NCBI GenBank assembly: GCA_003455595.1
Contig: DMQT01000198.1
Location: forward strand, 1-12,469
Length of the DNA stretch: 12,469 bases
Source of the DNA: Betaproteobacteria bacterium
Lineage (GTDB): Bacteria; Pseudomonadota; Gammaproteobacteria; Burkholderiales; Sulfuriferulaceae
Direction of reading: 5' to 3'
The first letter of the stretch is position 1, and every line of letters begins with the position of its first letter. Position numbers and translations under genes: made by a program. Below, in pieces: positions 1 to 7,379 of the stretch. The notes under the pieces are model-generated. The model was not told the origin of the DNA. It saw only the letters and a list, made by a program, of their open reading frames with translations, and did not search any database.

Positions 1-160
1 GATGCGCCACTTGATGCCCCGGCGCGTTCGGATAACGATCCACGGCGATGGTTTCCACACCCAGACGCTGCAGCGCGATGATGACTTCCTTGCCGAGTTC
101 GCCACTGCCGAGGAACATGACCCTGGTAGCGGTGGGGGAGAGCGGGGTGCCGAGTTTCAT
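1..160 (-). CDS. purT: Formate-dependent phosphoribosylglycinamide formyltransferase 2 (PurT), N-terminal fragment
   Basis: PurT is a cytoplasmic ATP-grasp enzyme that makes formyl-GAR from GAR, formate and ATP in de novo purine synthesis, without needing a folate donor. Only the first 53 codons are present; the rest lies beyond the left edge. The fragment begins [20 protein letters not shown] and continues through ELGKEV and [13 protein letters not shown]. This is the characteristic PurT start: a short strand, a glycine-rich turn (GSGELG, residues 18-23) of the pre-ATP-grasp fold, then the segment ending in the GHQVAH stretch. The ATG at 158-160 matches the usual PurT N-terminus. The gene is divergent from the TonB-like gene, with about 110 bases between the starts. 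I see no convincing promoter for it. The identity is firm despite the truncation, because the N-terminal block is very distinctive. Confidence 0.93.
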   Translation of the reverse strand, partial: MKLGTPLSPTATRVMFLGSGELGKEVIIALQRLGVETIAVDRYPNAPGHQVAH

Positions 161-269
161 GGGGATCGTCTTGAATTTGAATAGGCAGGATTTTACCCGC
201 TAGTCCGGGCGCATGAACCTCCTGTGGATAAAAGAATCTGAACCCCTGCGGAATAGACAAGGAAATGGA

Positions 270-1148
270 TTGAGTCAGTCAGCAACACCCACTTACGAAC
301 CAATTAATCCGAGTGACCTGACGCCAGGCTACTGGGCGTTCAAAATACGGCGCAGCACGCTGCTGGGGATTGTGGCGTCGCTGCTGTTCCACGGACTGCT
401 ACTGCTGGTCGTCATTCGTCACCCGGTTCCCTTGGTGCCGACCGGCGGCCTGCCGCCGCTGGAAGTGCGCCTGAACGACTGGGTGCCGCCGCACCCGGCG
501 CGCAAGCCGGTGCCAAAAGTGGCACAGGCGCAGCCGCGTCCGCATAAAGCGCAGCCGCAGCGGACGCATCCCGCGACCTTGGCAAAACGTATCATCGCGG
601 TGGATAAAGCCGTGCCGCACGCACCGCCGCTGCCGATTGCACTGACACCGCTGCCTGAGCCGCATGCGGTGCCGACACCCCCCACACCGGAAACCAGCGA
701 TGCGCCGCCCACTGACATGGCGTCATACATTCAGGCGCAGCGCGCCAAGCGTGCCGAAGCAGAACACGGCGTCAGCGGTCCGACACCGGATCAGGTCAGC
801 ATGGCAAACATCCAGCGCAATCTGAAAATCGATGGCACCAACGGGGTGTTCCAGATCCTCAGCATGGGCGTGCGCCAGGCGACATTTTCATTCCGTGGCT
901 GGACCAACGATTACAGCAATGCCAAGCGGCAGGTGATCGAGGTGGATGCGGGGGTTGGTGGCGACGTTGAGCGCGCCGTGGTGCAGCGCATGATTACGCT
1001 GATACGGGGTTATTACAAAGGCGATTTCAACTGGCAATCGCAGCGGCTGAATAAAGTCGTGGTGTTGTCAGCACGGCCAGATGATAACAGCGGCCTGGAA
1101 GCGTTCTTGATGAAGGAGTTTTTCCGCGCGGATGGCTCGCAGCGCTAA
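270..1148 (+). CDS. Proline-rich single-pass membrane protein, TonB-like architecture, function unknown
   Basis: About 292 residues if translation starts at TTG 270, which has a good AAGGA ribosome-binding site at 259-263 with 6-base spacing. An in-frame ATG at 213 would add 19 residues but has no Shine-Dalgarno sequence. From the TTG start, residues 1-28 are cytoplasmic and 30-48 form one hydrophobic helix. Residues 50-150 are rich in Pro, Ala, His and Lys (for example HPARKPVPK), as in the periplasm-spanning region of TonB or TolA. Residues 180-292 are a globular C-terminal domain containing FSFRGW, IRGYYKGDFNW and LSARPDDNSGLEAF. That domain does not show the YP...A...G pattern of a TonB C-terminus, so I do not call it TonB, and no exbB/exbD genes are nearby. 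It probably sits in the inner membrane with a periplasmic domain. It seems to be its own transcription unit, ended by the terminator at 1184-1232. Confidence 0.8.
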   Translation: MSQSATPTYEPINPSDLTPGYWAFKIRRSTLLGIVASLLFHGLLLLVVIRHPVPLVPTGGLPPLEVRLNDWVPPHPARKPVPKVAQAQPRPHKAQPQRTHPATLAKRIIAVDKAVPHAPPLPIALTPLPEPHAVPTPPTPETSDAPPTDMASYIQAQRAKRAEAEHGVSGPTPDQVSMANIQRNLKIDGTNGVFQILSMGVRQATFSFRGWTNDYSNAKRQVIEVDAGVGGDVERAVVQRMITLIRGYYKGDFNWQSQRLNKVVVLSARPDDNSGLEAFLMKEFFRADGSQR

Positions 1149-1183
1149 TTGATCTTAAGCATGGCGGCTTTGCTAGCGCTACC

Positions 1184-1232
1184 AAAAAAAACAGCGCAAT
1201 GCACCAGTAATCGGGCATTGCGCTGTTTTTTT
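1184..1232. terminator. Bidirectional rho-independent terminator between the TonB-like gene and hupB
   Basis: A perfect 11-bp GC-containing stem, CAGCGCAATGC (1192-1202) against GCATTGCGCTG (1215-1225), encloses a 12-base loop. It is flanked by eight A residues on the left (1184-1191) and seven T residues on the right (1226-1232). On the plus strand the hairpin is followed by a T run, and on the minus strand the A run reads as a T run, so it can stop transcription from both converging genes. It lies 35 bases after the stop of the plus-strand gene and 28 bases after the hupB stop. Confidence 0.95.
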
Positions 1233-1260
1233 GTCCGCAAGTAACGCGGCCAATGCGACT

Positions 1261-1563
1261 TTATTTCTTTTTGGCTTTGGCTTTAGGCGCGTTGACCGCG
1301 TCTTTCAGACCTTTACCGGGGGAGAATTTGGGTACGTTTGCAGCGGCAATCTTGATTTCTTCGCCGGTACGTGGGTTGCGACCGATGCGCGCTTCGCGTT
1401 TGCCGGTTTTGAACGTGCCAAAGCCCACCAGTGTGACGTCGTCGCCGTTTTGCAGGCAGCCGCTTACGGTTTCGGTGAAGGCGCTGATGACTTCGCCAAT
1501 GGCTTGTTTGGTAACATCAGGGGTTTTGGCAGCAATGGCATCGATCAGTTCGGATTTGTTCAT
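1261..1563 (-). CDS. hupB: DNA-binding protein HU, beta-type
   Basis: HU is a small dimeric histone-like protein that bends and compacts DNA in the nucleoid. The 100-residue product starts [13 protein letters not shown] and keeps the whole HU fold: the N-terminal helices, the beta-sheet region VGFGTFK (residues 46-52), and the DNA-binding arm with the signature [10 protein letters not shown] (61-70), in which Pro64 is the intercalating proline. The family is usually 90 residues. Here a lysine-rich tail, APKAKAKKK, is added at 92-100, which could give extra non-specific DNA contact. A strong AGAGGA ribosome-binding site lies at 1573-1578, 9 bases before the ATG. The gene is monocistronic in appearance: its own upstream region of 106 bases separates it from the VWA gene, and the shared terminator lies downstream. 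Identity is certain; the choice of hupB over hupA rests on overall resemblance. Confidence 0.97.
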   Translation of the reverse strand: MNKSELIDAIAAKTPDVTKQAIGEVISAFTETVSGCLQNGDDVTLVGFGTFKTGKREARIGRNPRTGEEIKIAAANVPKFSPGKGLKDAVNAPKAKAKKK

Positions 1564-1614
1564 TTGCGTTGTTCCTCTCTAGGTGGTTGATGTGGGGGCG
1601 TGCGACCCGACGTC

Positions 1615-1643
1615 AGCATATACCAGCCTTTGCGCGAATCCAA
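1615..1643 (-). promoter_or_regulatory. Possible sigma70 promoter of hupB
   Basis: On the minus strand TTGGAT (1643-1638) and TATGCT (1620-1615) are separated by 17 bases. Each matches the sigma70 hexamers only partly (3 to 4 of 6). It lies within the 106-base gap upstream of hupB, leaving a leader of about 45 bases. A shifted reading with TATATG as the -10 would have a 15-base spacer and is less likely. This is the best candidate by eye, not a firm assignment. Confidence 0.3.
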
Positions 1644-1669
1644 GCATGCTGTTGCGAAGAAATAGCGTA

Positions 1670-3016
1670 CTAGTTCAATTGTACCCTTTCGCCCCACGGC
1701 ACCGGGGCGCGACCCTTGACCAGCCAGAGCACCGGATAGTCAGGTGCAAACGCAGGAAATTCGCCCTCCGCATCGGTGAAATACACCAGCACATCGGGGC
1801 GCAATTGCGCCTGTTCCAGCCACGCGAAGACCGGCCGGAAATCGGTGCCTGCCCCGCCGCTGAAGCCGTCCGGCAAGATGACGGCCTGCCACGGCGCGAA
1901 TTGCCACGGACCGTCTGCGGCCAGCTGTTCATCGCAGGCGTGCAGCGTGACCTGGGCGTTGACCTGGGCCTTGAGGGCATCGATTTCGGCGGCAAATTCC
2001 TGCATTTCCGTTTCCAGGATCGAACCACTGGTATCGAGCACCACTACCAGTTCGATGCGACGGCTGTACAGGCTGGGCAGCATGGCGGCGCCTTCTCTTC
2101 TGGAAACGCGCTGAAAGCTGTAGTCCTCGCGCGCCGCATGCATCAGATAGCGCGCCAGCAGGCTGCGCCAGGGCAGCCTGGGGGTAATCAGTTCATCCAC
2201 CAGGCGCAGCCAGGATTCGCCTAGCCGCCCCGCCATGCGTGCCTGCTGCGCAGCGGAAGCGAGGTGGCCGCGCCACTGCTGCGCCAGCGCTTCGCGCTCG
2301 CTCGGGCTGATCTCCTGCTGTCCCGGCGCAGCGCTGGGGTGGGGTTGGTCGCGCGGCTGGTTCGGGTTGTCGCCATCGCCGCCAGGTGCCGGGCGCGGCT
2401 GATCGCGCTGCTGCGAGGTGGTGCTGGCGTCTTCATGCGGCACGTCGTTGCCTGCACCCTGGGTGTCGTCGGCGTCCTGTCTGGGCGCGTCATCTGGCGC
2501 ATCGTCAGGCTGCCGACCGCTGCTGTCGTCGGTCTGGTCGAACAGGTGTTTGTCGAGCGTCTGCTCGCTGCTGTTTTCCGGAATCAGCGGGTAAATCTCT
2601 TCGGCGGACAGGCCTTTATATTCTGCATTGGCGAGGATCGTCGGCGGCGGGCGCAGGCCTTCGTCGAGCAGCAATAAATTCACCGCGTGGTCGCAGGCGA
2701 TGTTCCAGCGTTGCATGACCCGATGGGCACGCCGTGCAAAGTGCCCGAGCGCGCAGTGCAGCGCTTCGTGCGCCAGCACAAACTGGGTTTGCGCCAGCGA
2801 CAGGCGCGCGATATAGGCCGGGTTGTAATACAGTGCGCGTGCGTCGGTGGCGATGCTGTCGCACACGTTGGCATCGACGGCGGTGAGTGGCAGATGCATC
2901 ACCAGCGCGCCAAGAAATGGCCGCTCCAGAATCAGCCGGGTGCGCGCGGCCGACAGCTTGGTGGCGATTTCATCAGCGTCGGGCGCGCTTATTAAATCGG
3001 CGTCGGGTGTGTTCAT
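1670..3016 (-). CDS. Metallopeptidase-like plus VWA domain protein (DUF2201-type), partner of a MoxR ATPase
   Basis: 448 residues from the ATG at 3016, whose first bases overlap the stop of the ATPase gene (ATGA), a usual sign of translational coupling. An in-frame ATG at 3031 would add five residues, and neither start has a clear ribosome-binding site. The N-terminal third resembles a zinc metallopeptidase domain with an HExxH motif, HEALH, at residues 83-87. Residues about 155-240 are a low-complexity linker rich in Asp, Gln and Pro. The C-terminal part is a von Willebrand factor A-like domain with MIDAS elements: DTSGS at 328-332, GAGTDF at 388-393 and YFTDAEGEF at 412-420. No signal peptide or membrane helix is seen, so it is probably cytoplasmic. 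Families with this pairing are annotated as DUF2201 putative metallopeptidase/VWA-like and usually sit beside a MoxR ATPase. Peptidase activity is unproven; the pair may act as a chaperone or metal-insertion machine. No terminator is visible after the stop. Confidence 0.88.
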   Translation of the reverse strand: MNTPDADLISAPDADEIATKLSAARTRLILERPFLGALVMHLPLTAVDANVCDSIATDARALYYNPAYIARLSLAQTQFVLAHEALHCALGHFARRAHRVMQRWNIACDHAVNLLLLDEGLRPPPTILANAEYKGLSAEEIYPLIPENSSEQTLDKHLFDQTDDSSGRQPDDAPDDAPRQDADDTQGAGNDVPHEDASTTSQQRDQPRPAPGGDGDNPNQPRDQPHPSAAPGQQEISPSEREALAQQWRGHLASAAQQARMAGRLGESWLRLVDELITPRLPWRSLLARYLMHAAREDYSFQRVSRREGAAMLPSLYSRRIELVVVLDTSGSILETEMQEFAAEIDALKAQVNAQVTLHACDEQLAADGPWQFAPWQAVILPDGFSGGAGTDFRPVFAWLEQAQLRPDVLVYFTDAEGEFPAFAPDYPVLWLVKGRAPVPWGERVQLN

Positions 3017-4071
3017 TTCATCGGCGACCATTTCAGGTCATACAGCATCAGGTCGGTGATGGTATTGGCCCAATCCTCGAATTCGGGCACGGCGAACAGC
3101 GGTTTACCGATGGAGCGGTGCATATCGGTGACCAGCATCACGCCCATTTCGCGCTGCGGAAAACGCCGCGCATAGCCGAGGATATTGCCAAAAATTCGAT
3201 TGGCTTCCAGGGTTTCGCGCGCCAGCACGGCACGCCGCACCAGCGCCGCCGCCACGCCATATTGGAGGTCGATGCCGTCGGGCACATCGGCGGGCTGTCC
3301 GGCGAGTATCGCCTCGATGTCTGGCAACTGTGCCATATTGTCGATGAAGGTCTTGAGCTCGACCCCGGCAGCGGCGCCGACACAGGCTTGCAGTGCGTCG
3401 AGCATGAGTTCGGGCGTGGCGCGGAATTTTTGCAGTGCACGGTGGGCGTATTCCCACGAGCGCGGACTGGGGAAGGCCACCGGGTTATGCGCGGCGTCGA
3501 AGTGGAACAGCAGATCCGGGCGAAAGCGCAAAAAGCCGATCAGGCGTTCGTCCATCTGCGCCGTATGCGCCCACGCGACCCAGTCGTCCAGATGAGCCTC
3601 GACCTCGTAATGGGTGAAGCGGTTGGCCAGTGGTGCGGGCATGGCGTAGGTCACGCCGCGGTCGCCCTGGCGGTTTCCCGCGGCAAAAATCGCCCAGCCC
3701 GGTGGCACCTGATAGTCGCCCAGGCGGCGGTCGAGGATGAGCTGGTAAGCGGCGGCCGACACGCTGGGCGGTGCCGAGGTGATTTCGTCGAGGAACAATA
3801 TGCCTGCCGCGCCGTGACGCTGCGCGTCGGGCAGCATGCCGGGGATCGACCACTCAACCCAGTCGCCATTACGAAATGGAATGCCGCGCAAGTCGGTCGG
3901 CTCCATCTGCGACAGGCGGATATCAATCAGCGGCACCGCGTGGCGCTGCGCAATCTGCGCCACCATCTGCGATTTACCCACGCCGGGCGGGCCCCACAGC
4001 ATTACCGGTGTGTGGTGCTGGGCAGCGACGAATTCACGGTCGAGTATGGTGAGGATGTGGGCAGGGCGCAT
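3013..4071 (-). CDS. MoxR-family AAA+ ATPase
   Basis: 352-residue cytoplasmic ATPase starting MRPAHILTILDREFVAAQHH. Walker A is GPPGVGKS (residues 27-34), Walker B is ILFLDE (91-96), a sensor-1 type AAGN follows at 130-133, and PLANRF (147-152) is the conserved region carrying the arginine of the MoxR family. MoxR ATPases work with VWA-domain proteins to remodel or activate target complexes, often with metal or cofactor insertion. The next gene downstream encodes such a VWA protein and overlaps by four bases, so the two are almost surely coupled. The upstream 290-residue gene ends 10 bases before this ATG, making three genes in one operon. There are no methanol dehydrogenase genes nearby, so the name moxR is not justified in a functional sense. 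The family call is secure; the substrate cannot be read from the sequence. Confidence 0.94.
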   Translation of the reverse strand: MRPAHILTILDREFVAAQHHTPVMLWGPPGVGKSQMVAQIAQRHAVPLIDIRLSQMEPTDLRGIPFRNGDWVEWSIPGMLPDAQRHGAAGILFLDEITSAPPSVSAAAYQLILDRRLGDYQVPPGWAIFAAGNRQGDRGVTYAMPAPLANRFTHYEVEAHLDDWVAWAHTAQMDERLIGFLRFRPDLLFHFDAAHNPVAFPSPRSWEYAHRALQKFRATPELMLDALQACVGAAAGVELKTFIDNMAQLPDIEAILAGQPADVPDGIDLQYGVAAALVRRAVLARETLEANRIFGNILGYARRFPQREMGVMLVTDMHRSIGKPLFAVPEFEDWANTITDLMLYDLKWSPMK

Positions 4072-4081
4072 GGGGTTCCGA

Positions 4082-4954
4082 TCAAATGGGCGGGGCAGTT
4101 TGGGTCAGGCGGGCGGCGACCAGTATGGCGTTTAGATGCGATGCATCGGCGACTGCCGGGAGGACGCGGTAGATTTTCAGCAAGCGCTCGGGATGCTCGG
4201 CTGCGGCGGCTTCAAGGCGTTTGCGCGTGCTGCTGCGCAGGCCGGATTGCGTCAGCAGCTCGGGCGCAATCCAGTGATGGTATTCGCGTATCAGCGCTGC
4301 ATGCTGCGGCTCGTGCCAGGTTTCGCGTACCGGCAGTTCGGGAAAATTGGCACCTGAGAGCGGGCGTCCCGCCCAGACGGGATCCAGGCGCAAACCGGCA
4401 TTCAGGCCGATGCCGCTGTGGTGCGCGCCGCGCCGAAACCATTGCGCAGCAGGCAATGGTCGCGCCGCTTCATTCACCAGCCGCGACAATACATCGCGAT
4501 GCGGTACCGGCCAGGCGCGCGGGTCGCGGCGGGCATCGGCTTCAGCCAGGCAAGCGGCAGTGAAAGCAGTGTCGGTGAGCGCGAATGGGTACCAGGTCGG
4601 GTCGCCGACTGTTGCCGGCTCGGTGTGATTGCGTTGGGTTTTGAGCAGCGCCAATGGCAGGCCGTGCTGCTTGTCGAGCAGCCACAGTTCGAGTTGGTCG
4701 TGTGCGGAAAATGGCAGCGGCGGGTGATTTTCCAGCGCCTGCAAGATGATTTCCTGGTGCTGGCAATGCGCCAGTGTGCCGCCTTCACCTTCGGTCCATT
4801 CGCCCGCTGGCCAGTAACGGCTGAACGGGTTTTTACAGTGCACCTGCCAGATGTGACCATCGCTGCTGTAGGCCAGCGCGCCCTCTACTTCAATCACGAA
4901 CAGCATGCCCCGGTAGGGCGAGAGTTGGCGGATGGCGTAGCAGTCGGCGTTCAC
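4082..4954 (-). CDS. Unrecognised protein, first gene of the MoxR-VWA operon
   Basis: 290 residues from a GTG start at 4954, with a GGAG element ten bases upstream. An ATG at 4970 is out of frame. I do not recognise a named family. The protein is soluble, with no signal peptide or membrane helix. It has many Trp and His residues, for example HIWQVHC (34-40), WEL-type and ELWLLD (89-94), HHSGIGLNAG (178-187) and REYHHW (223-228). The N-terminal half (VEGALAYSSDGHIWQV, ELWLLDKQHGLPLALL) looks like a beta-rich domain; the C-terminal third (residues 215-290) is helical and charged. It is followed after 10 bases by the MoxR ATPase gene, so it is probably an adaptor, substrate or regulator for that ATPase. 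This is inferred only from position. Codon use looks like that of its neighbours, with no sign of recent transfer. Confidence 0.8.
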   Translation of the reverse strand: MNADCYAIRQLSPYRGMLFVIEVEGALAYSSDGHIWQVHCKNPFSRYWPAGEWTEGEGGTLAHCQHQEIILQALENHPPLPFSAHDQLELWLLDKQHGLPLALLKTQRNHTEPATVGDPTWYPFALTDTAFTAACLAEADARRDPRAWPVPHRDVLSRLVNEAARPLPAAQWFRRGAHHSGIGLNAGLRLDPVWAGRPLSGANFPELPVRETWHEPQHAALIREYHHWIAPELLTQSGLRSSTRKRLEAAAAEHPERLLKIYRVLPAVADASHLNAILVAARLTQTAPPI

Positions 4955-4980
4955 GCAGCGGAGTCTCCATGCTTGAGCTG

Positions 4981-5000
4981 ATAAGGCGAGAATAAGGCGA
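4981..5000. repeat. Tandem direct repeat ATAAGGCGA, 11-base period, upstream of the MoxR operon
   Basis: ATAAGGCGA occurs at 4981-4989 and again at 4992-5000, separated by GA. The 11-base period puts both copies on about the same face of the helix, as for a regulator that binds a direct repeat. It lies 27 bases upstream of the GTG start of the MoxR operon and 73 bases upstream of the divergent Nudix gene, within the 118-base region that must hold both promoters. I see no convincing sigma70 promoter here on either strand. Confidence 0.4.
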
Positions 5001-5072
5001 AGTCGGTTTTCAGGCTAGCGGCACCTGCGATTTTTTGTTAATTTGACCGGATAATTTTGCCAGGAATCCACC

Positions 5073-5609
5073 ATGAAATTTTGCAGTGCATGCGGCAGCA
5101 GCGTCACCCAAACTATTCCGGCAGGCGATAACCGGCCACGCTTTGTGTGCCCCGAATGCGACACGATTCACTATCAGAATCCAAAAATGGTGGTGGGCAC
5201 CTTGCCGGTGTGGGAGGACAAGGTGTTGCTATGCAAGCGCGCCATCGAGCCGCAGTACGGCAAATGGACGCTGCCCGCGGGCTTTATGGAAAACCACGAG
5301 AGCACGCAGGAAGGCGCGCTGCGCGAGACATTTGAAGAAGCCGGTGCACGCGTTGAAATTTCACACTTGTTTACGCTCTACAACCTGCCGTACATCAGCC
5401 AGGTGTACTTGATGTTCCGCGCCCGGCTGCTGGATCTGGAGTTTGCGGCCGGGCCGGAAAGCCTGGAAGTGGCATTATTCACCGAGGCCGAGATTCCGTG
5501 GGATCAGTTGGCGTTTCGCACCATCGAGCAGACGCTCCGGCGCTATTTCGAAGACCGCCGCAACGGGAATTTTGACTTCCACACCGCGACGATAGAACGA
5601 AATCGCTGA
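5073..5609 (+). CDS. Nudix hydrolase with N-terminal zinc ribbon
   Basis: 178-residue cytoplasmic pyrophosphohydrolase. Residues 4-7 (CSAC) and 26-29 (CPEC) form a four-cysteine zinc ribbon like the Nudix N-terminal type 2 domain. The Nudix box is complete: G70, E76, R84, E85, E88, E89 and G91 fit the pattern Gx5Ex7REUxEExGU, with the glutamates binding the Mg2+ needed to cleave a nucleoside diphosphate linked to another group. PQYGKWTLPAGF (60-71) is the usual lead-in. Proteins of this shape are often annotated as ADP-ribose or NADH pyrophosphatase-like, but the substrate cannot be fixed from sequence. NudC has a comparable zinc ribbon yet is longer and carries an SQPWPFPxS motif, which is absent here. 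The ATG has an AGGA site at 5062-5065. The gene is divergent from the MoxR operon and converges on the next gene, with only four bases between the two stop codons. Confidence 0.93.
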   Translation: MKFCSACGSSVTQTIPAGDNRPRFVCPECDTIHYQNPKMVVGTLPVWEDKVLLCKRAIEPQYGKWTLPAGFMENHESTQEGALRETFEEAGARVEISHLFTLYNLPYISQVYLMFRARLLDLEFAAGPESLEVALFTEAEIPWDQLAFRTIEQTLRRYFEDRRNGNFDFHTATIERNR

Positions 5610-5613
5610 AACC

Positions 5614-7197
5614 TCAGACGGCTATTTGGTCGTCAACCTGACGCGCGCGTCGCAGGTGTTGGCGGGTCAGGATATCGAATTTCATGCGTGCCCAGTCCCC
5701 ATTATGCTCAACTACACGGGCGATGCGGATACGGTAGATGTAGTCGCCATCAAGCATGTCAAATACCCGTGTCGGCAGGATGATGTCGTCGCGACTCACC
5801 AGCAGCGTTGCGCTGAGTCTGCGCTCGCTGGCAGATGACAGAAAAATGCAACGTGCAAGCGGGGTGTCGGTCAGGCTATGGTTAAACGCACTGTCCGACA
5901 TCAAATGTTGCACCGCCTGCAGCGCCACTGGGCGCGGGCTGACACCCAGCTTTTCTACACCCAGTTTGATGGGATGTCCCTCGACTTGCTCTATCCAGCG
6001 CACCACGGCAAGTTCGGCTACATGGCCTTTGATGCCGACGCTCAAATGCACCAACGCACCTTCGGCAGGGATGGTCGTCGCGGCGGCGTATTGGGTCAGT
6101 CCATAACCGCTGTCGCCTTCGTCCTGCAAAACCCACCGGTCCTGGGGCGCAGACGACGTGGGCGTGTCGAGTTTGTTGAGCACGTTGGCATAGCCGCAGA
6201 CCAGACCGGCTGTTAGCGCCTGTTCATGGCGCGGCATCTGCCTTTGCACGCCGCCGCGTTTCAGGATGACGGTAATGTCATCGAGCAGACAGTGTAGTTC
6301 AGACACTTCTTTCAGCATGGCCTGTACGTCGGTTTGTGCCAGCTCGCCGCGGGTGCGTTCGAGCGCAGTCAGCACGTCGTGCAACGACCAGTAGCGCAAG
6401 CTGGTGCCTTCTACCGGGCGGTCGGTGGTGCGGTGCGGTGGTTCTGATCCGGCCAGATCCAGCCAGTGTGTGTGAATGTGCGCGTCAAAATAGGCACTGG
6501 GGTGCATCACCCGGCTCCAGTCGCTGACCCAGTGTGCTGTGCGCTCGATCTTCCATGGACATAGGCCGACTGGATTGATCAGGCTCAACAACTGGATACC
6601 CACATAGAGTTGGGTGCAGCTTGCCTGCCGATCCGTATCGAGCGGCAAGGCGGTGTCGGCAAACCCATTGCTTTCAGCGATATTGAACAGGGTATGCACG
6701 TTGCGCCAAGCGTCGGCGGTGGGTGTTTCATAGTGCATGTAGCGCCATTGCATCAGTTTGCCCTGGTAGTGCAATGCGCGCTGGGTGATGAGCGGCAACT
6801 GCTGCGCCAGCGCGGGTGCCGTGTGCGTGGCGGCTTTGACCAAGCTCTGGTAAGCCAGCGCAAGCTGCCAGTAAAACGCAAAAATTTCCTGCCACAGGGA
6901 TTTCCCGGCGTAGCGAAACACCGACTGGTTTTTCAGATATTGCGTGACCATGCTGGCTTGTAGCGGGCCGCCAGCGTGCTCCAGCAGGTGCAGAATATGC
7001 AGCCGGGTTTCGTCTAGCGGTGCGCGCGACAGGTTGAACTGGTTCAGCGCGTCAACCACCATCTGATGCGCTTCGTACTCGTGCTGATGTTGCAGTTGGT
7101 TGATCCAGTTGCGAGTGTGCCGCAGCGTGTCAAAAGGCGTGGCGTTAACACGCGATATTTGCAGCCATTTTTGCAGTATTTTGGTGACCGGGCTCAT
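5614..7197 (-). CDS. Uncharacterised cytoplasmic protein with a PilZ-like C-terminal region
   Basis: 527 residues from the ATG at 7197 (MSPVTKILQKWL). The frame is open back to a TTG at 7272, which would add 25 residues; I see no ribosome-binding site at either and prefer the ATG. There is no signal peptide or membrane segment. Residues 1-310 are mostly helical and unrecognised. Residues about 310-425 look like a small beta barrel: RGGVQRQMPRH (314-324) may supply the RxxxR arginines, DEGDSGYGL (359-367) resembles the N/DxSxSGxxL loop of PilZ-like domains, and AELAVVRWIEQV followed by IKLGVEKLGVSPRPV matches the strands that follow. PilZ domains bind cyclic di-GMP. The motif here is degenerate, so binding is a prediction only. 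It lies 182 bases downstream of the GGDEF-EAL gene on the same strand, which fits a c-di-GMP effector role. I cannot name the family with confidence. Confidence 0.8.
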   Translation of the reverse strand: MSPVTKILQKWLQISRVNATPFDTLRHTRNWINQLQHQHEYEAHQMVVDALNQFNLSRAPLDETRLHILHLLEHAGGPLQASMVTQYLKNQSVFRYAGKSLWQEIFAFYWQLALAYQSLVKAATHTAPALAQQLPLITQRALHYQGKLMQWRYMHYETPTADAWRNVHTLFNIAESNGFADTALPLDTDRQASCTQLYVGIQLLSLINPVGLCPWKIERTAHWVSDWSRVMHPSAYFDAHIHTHWLDLAGSEPPHRTTDRPVEGTSLRYWSLHDVLTALERTRGELAQTDVQAMLKEVSELHCLLDDITVILKRGGVQRQMPRHEQALTAGLVCGYANVLNKLDTPTSSAPQDRWVLQDEGDSGYGLTQYAAATTIPAEGALVHLSVGIKGHVAELAVVRWIEQVEGHPIKLGVEKLGVSPRPVALQAVQHLMSDSAFNHSLTDTPLARCIFLSSASERRLSATLLVSRDDIILPTRVFDMLDGDYIYRIRIARVVEHNGDWARMKFDILTRQHLRRARQVDDQIAV

Positions 7198-7379
7198 GGC
7201 GACAGCTTTGTTATAGTTGGATGCCAGAACTTGAGCACGATATATGCCAGATGGTGCTGCCTTGCGATCCAATGCGCACCGCGCTTTCAGGCACGCAGCG
7301 TTAGTCAGGAGGGGAAATTGAGGCGAAAGCTGAACACGGACGTTGAAAAACCGACAGGCAGCTCGTGTAGTGTTTCACA

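Noticed and set aside
1231..1590. Two plus-strand frames opposite hupB
   Set aside because: Both mirror the HU gene, and one starts within the terminator stem-loop region.
2887..4563. 558-residue plus-strand frame
   Set aside because: It is antisense to three well-supported genes, has no family resemblance or ribosome-binding site, and its composition is that of a GC-rich shadow frame.
7198..7272. N-terminal extension of the PilZ-like protein from TTG 7272
   Set aside because: TTG start without a ribosome-binding site; the ATG at 7197 gives a more natural N-terminus.
7198..7379. 182-base gap between the sensor and PilZ-like genes, searched for a terminator, small RNA or promoter
   Set aside because: No GC stem with a T run on the minus strand and no sigma70 pair with acceptable spacing; only a loose AT-rich TATAAC near 7212 was seen.
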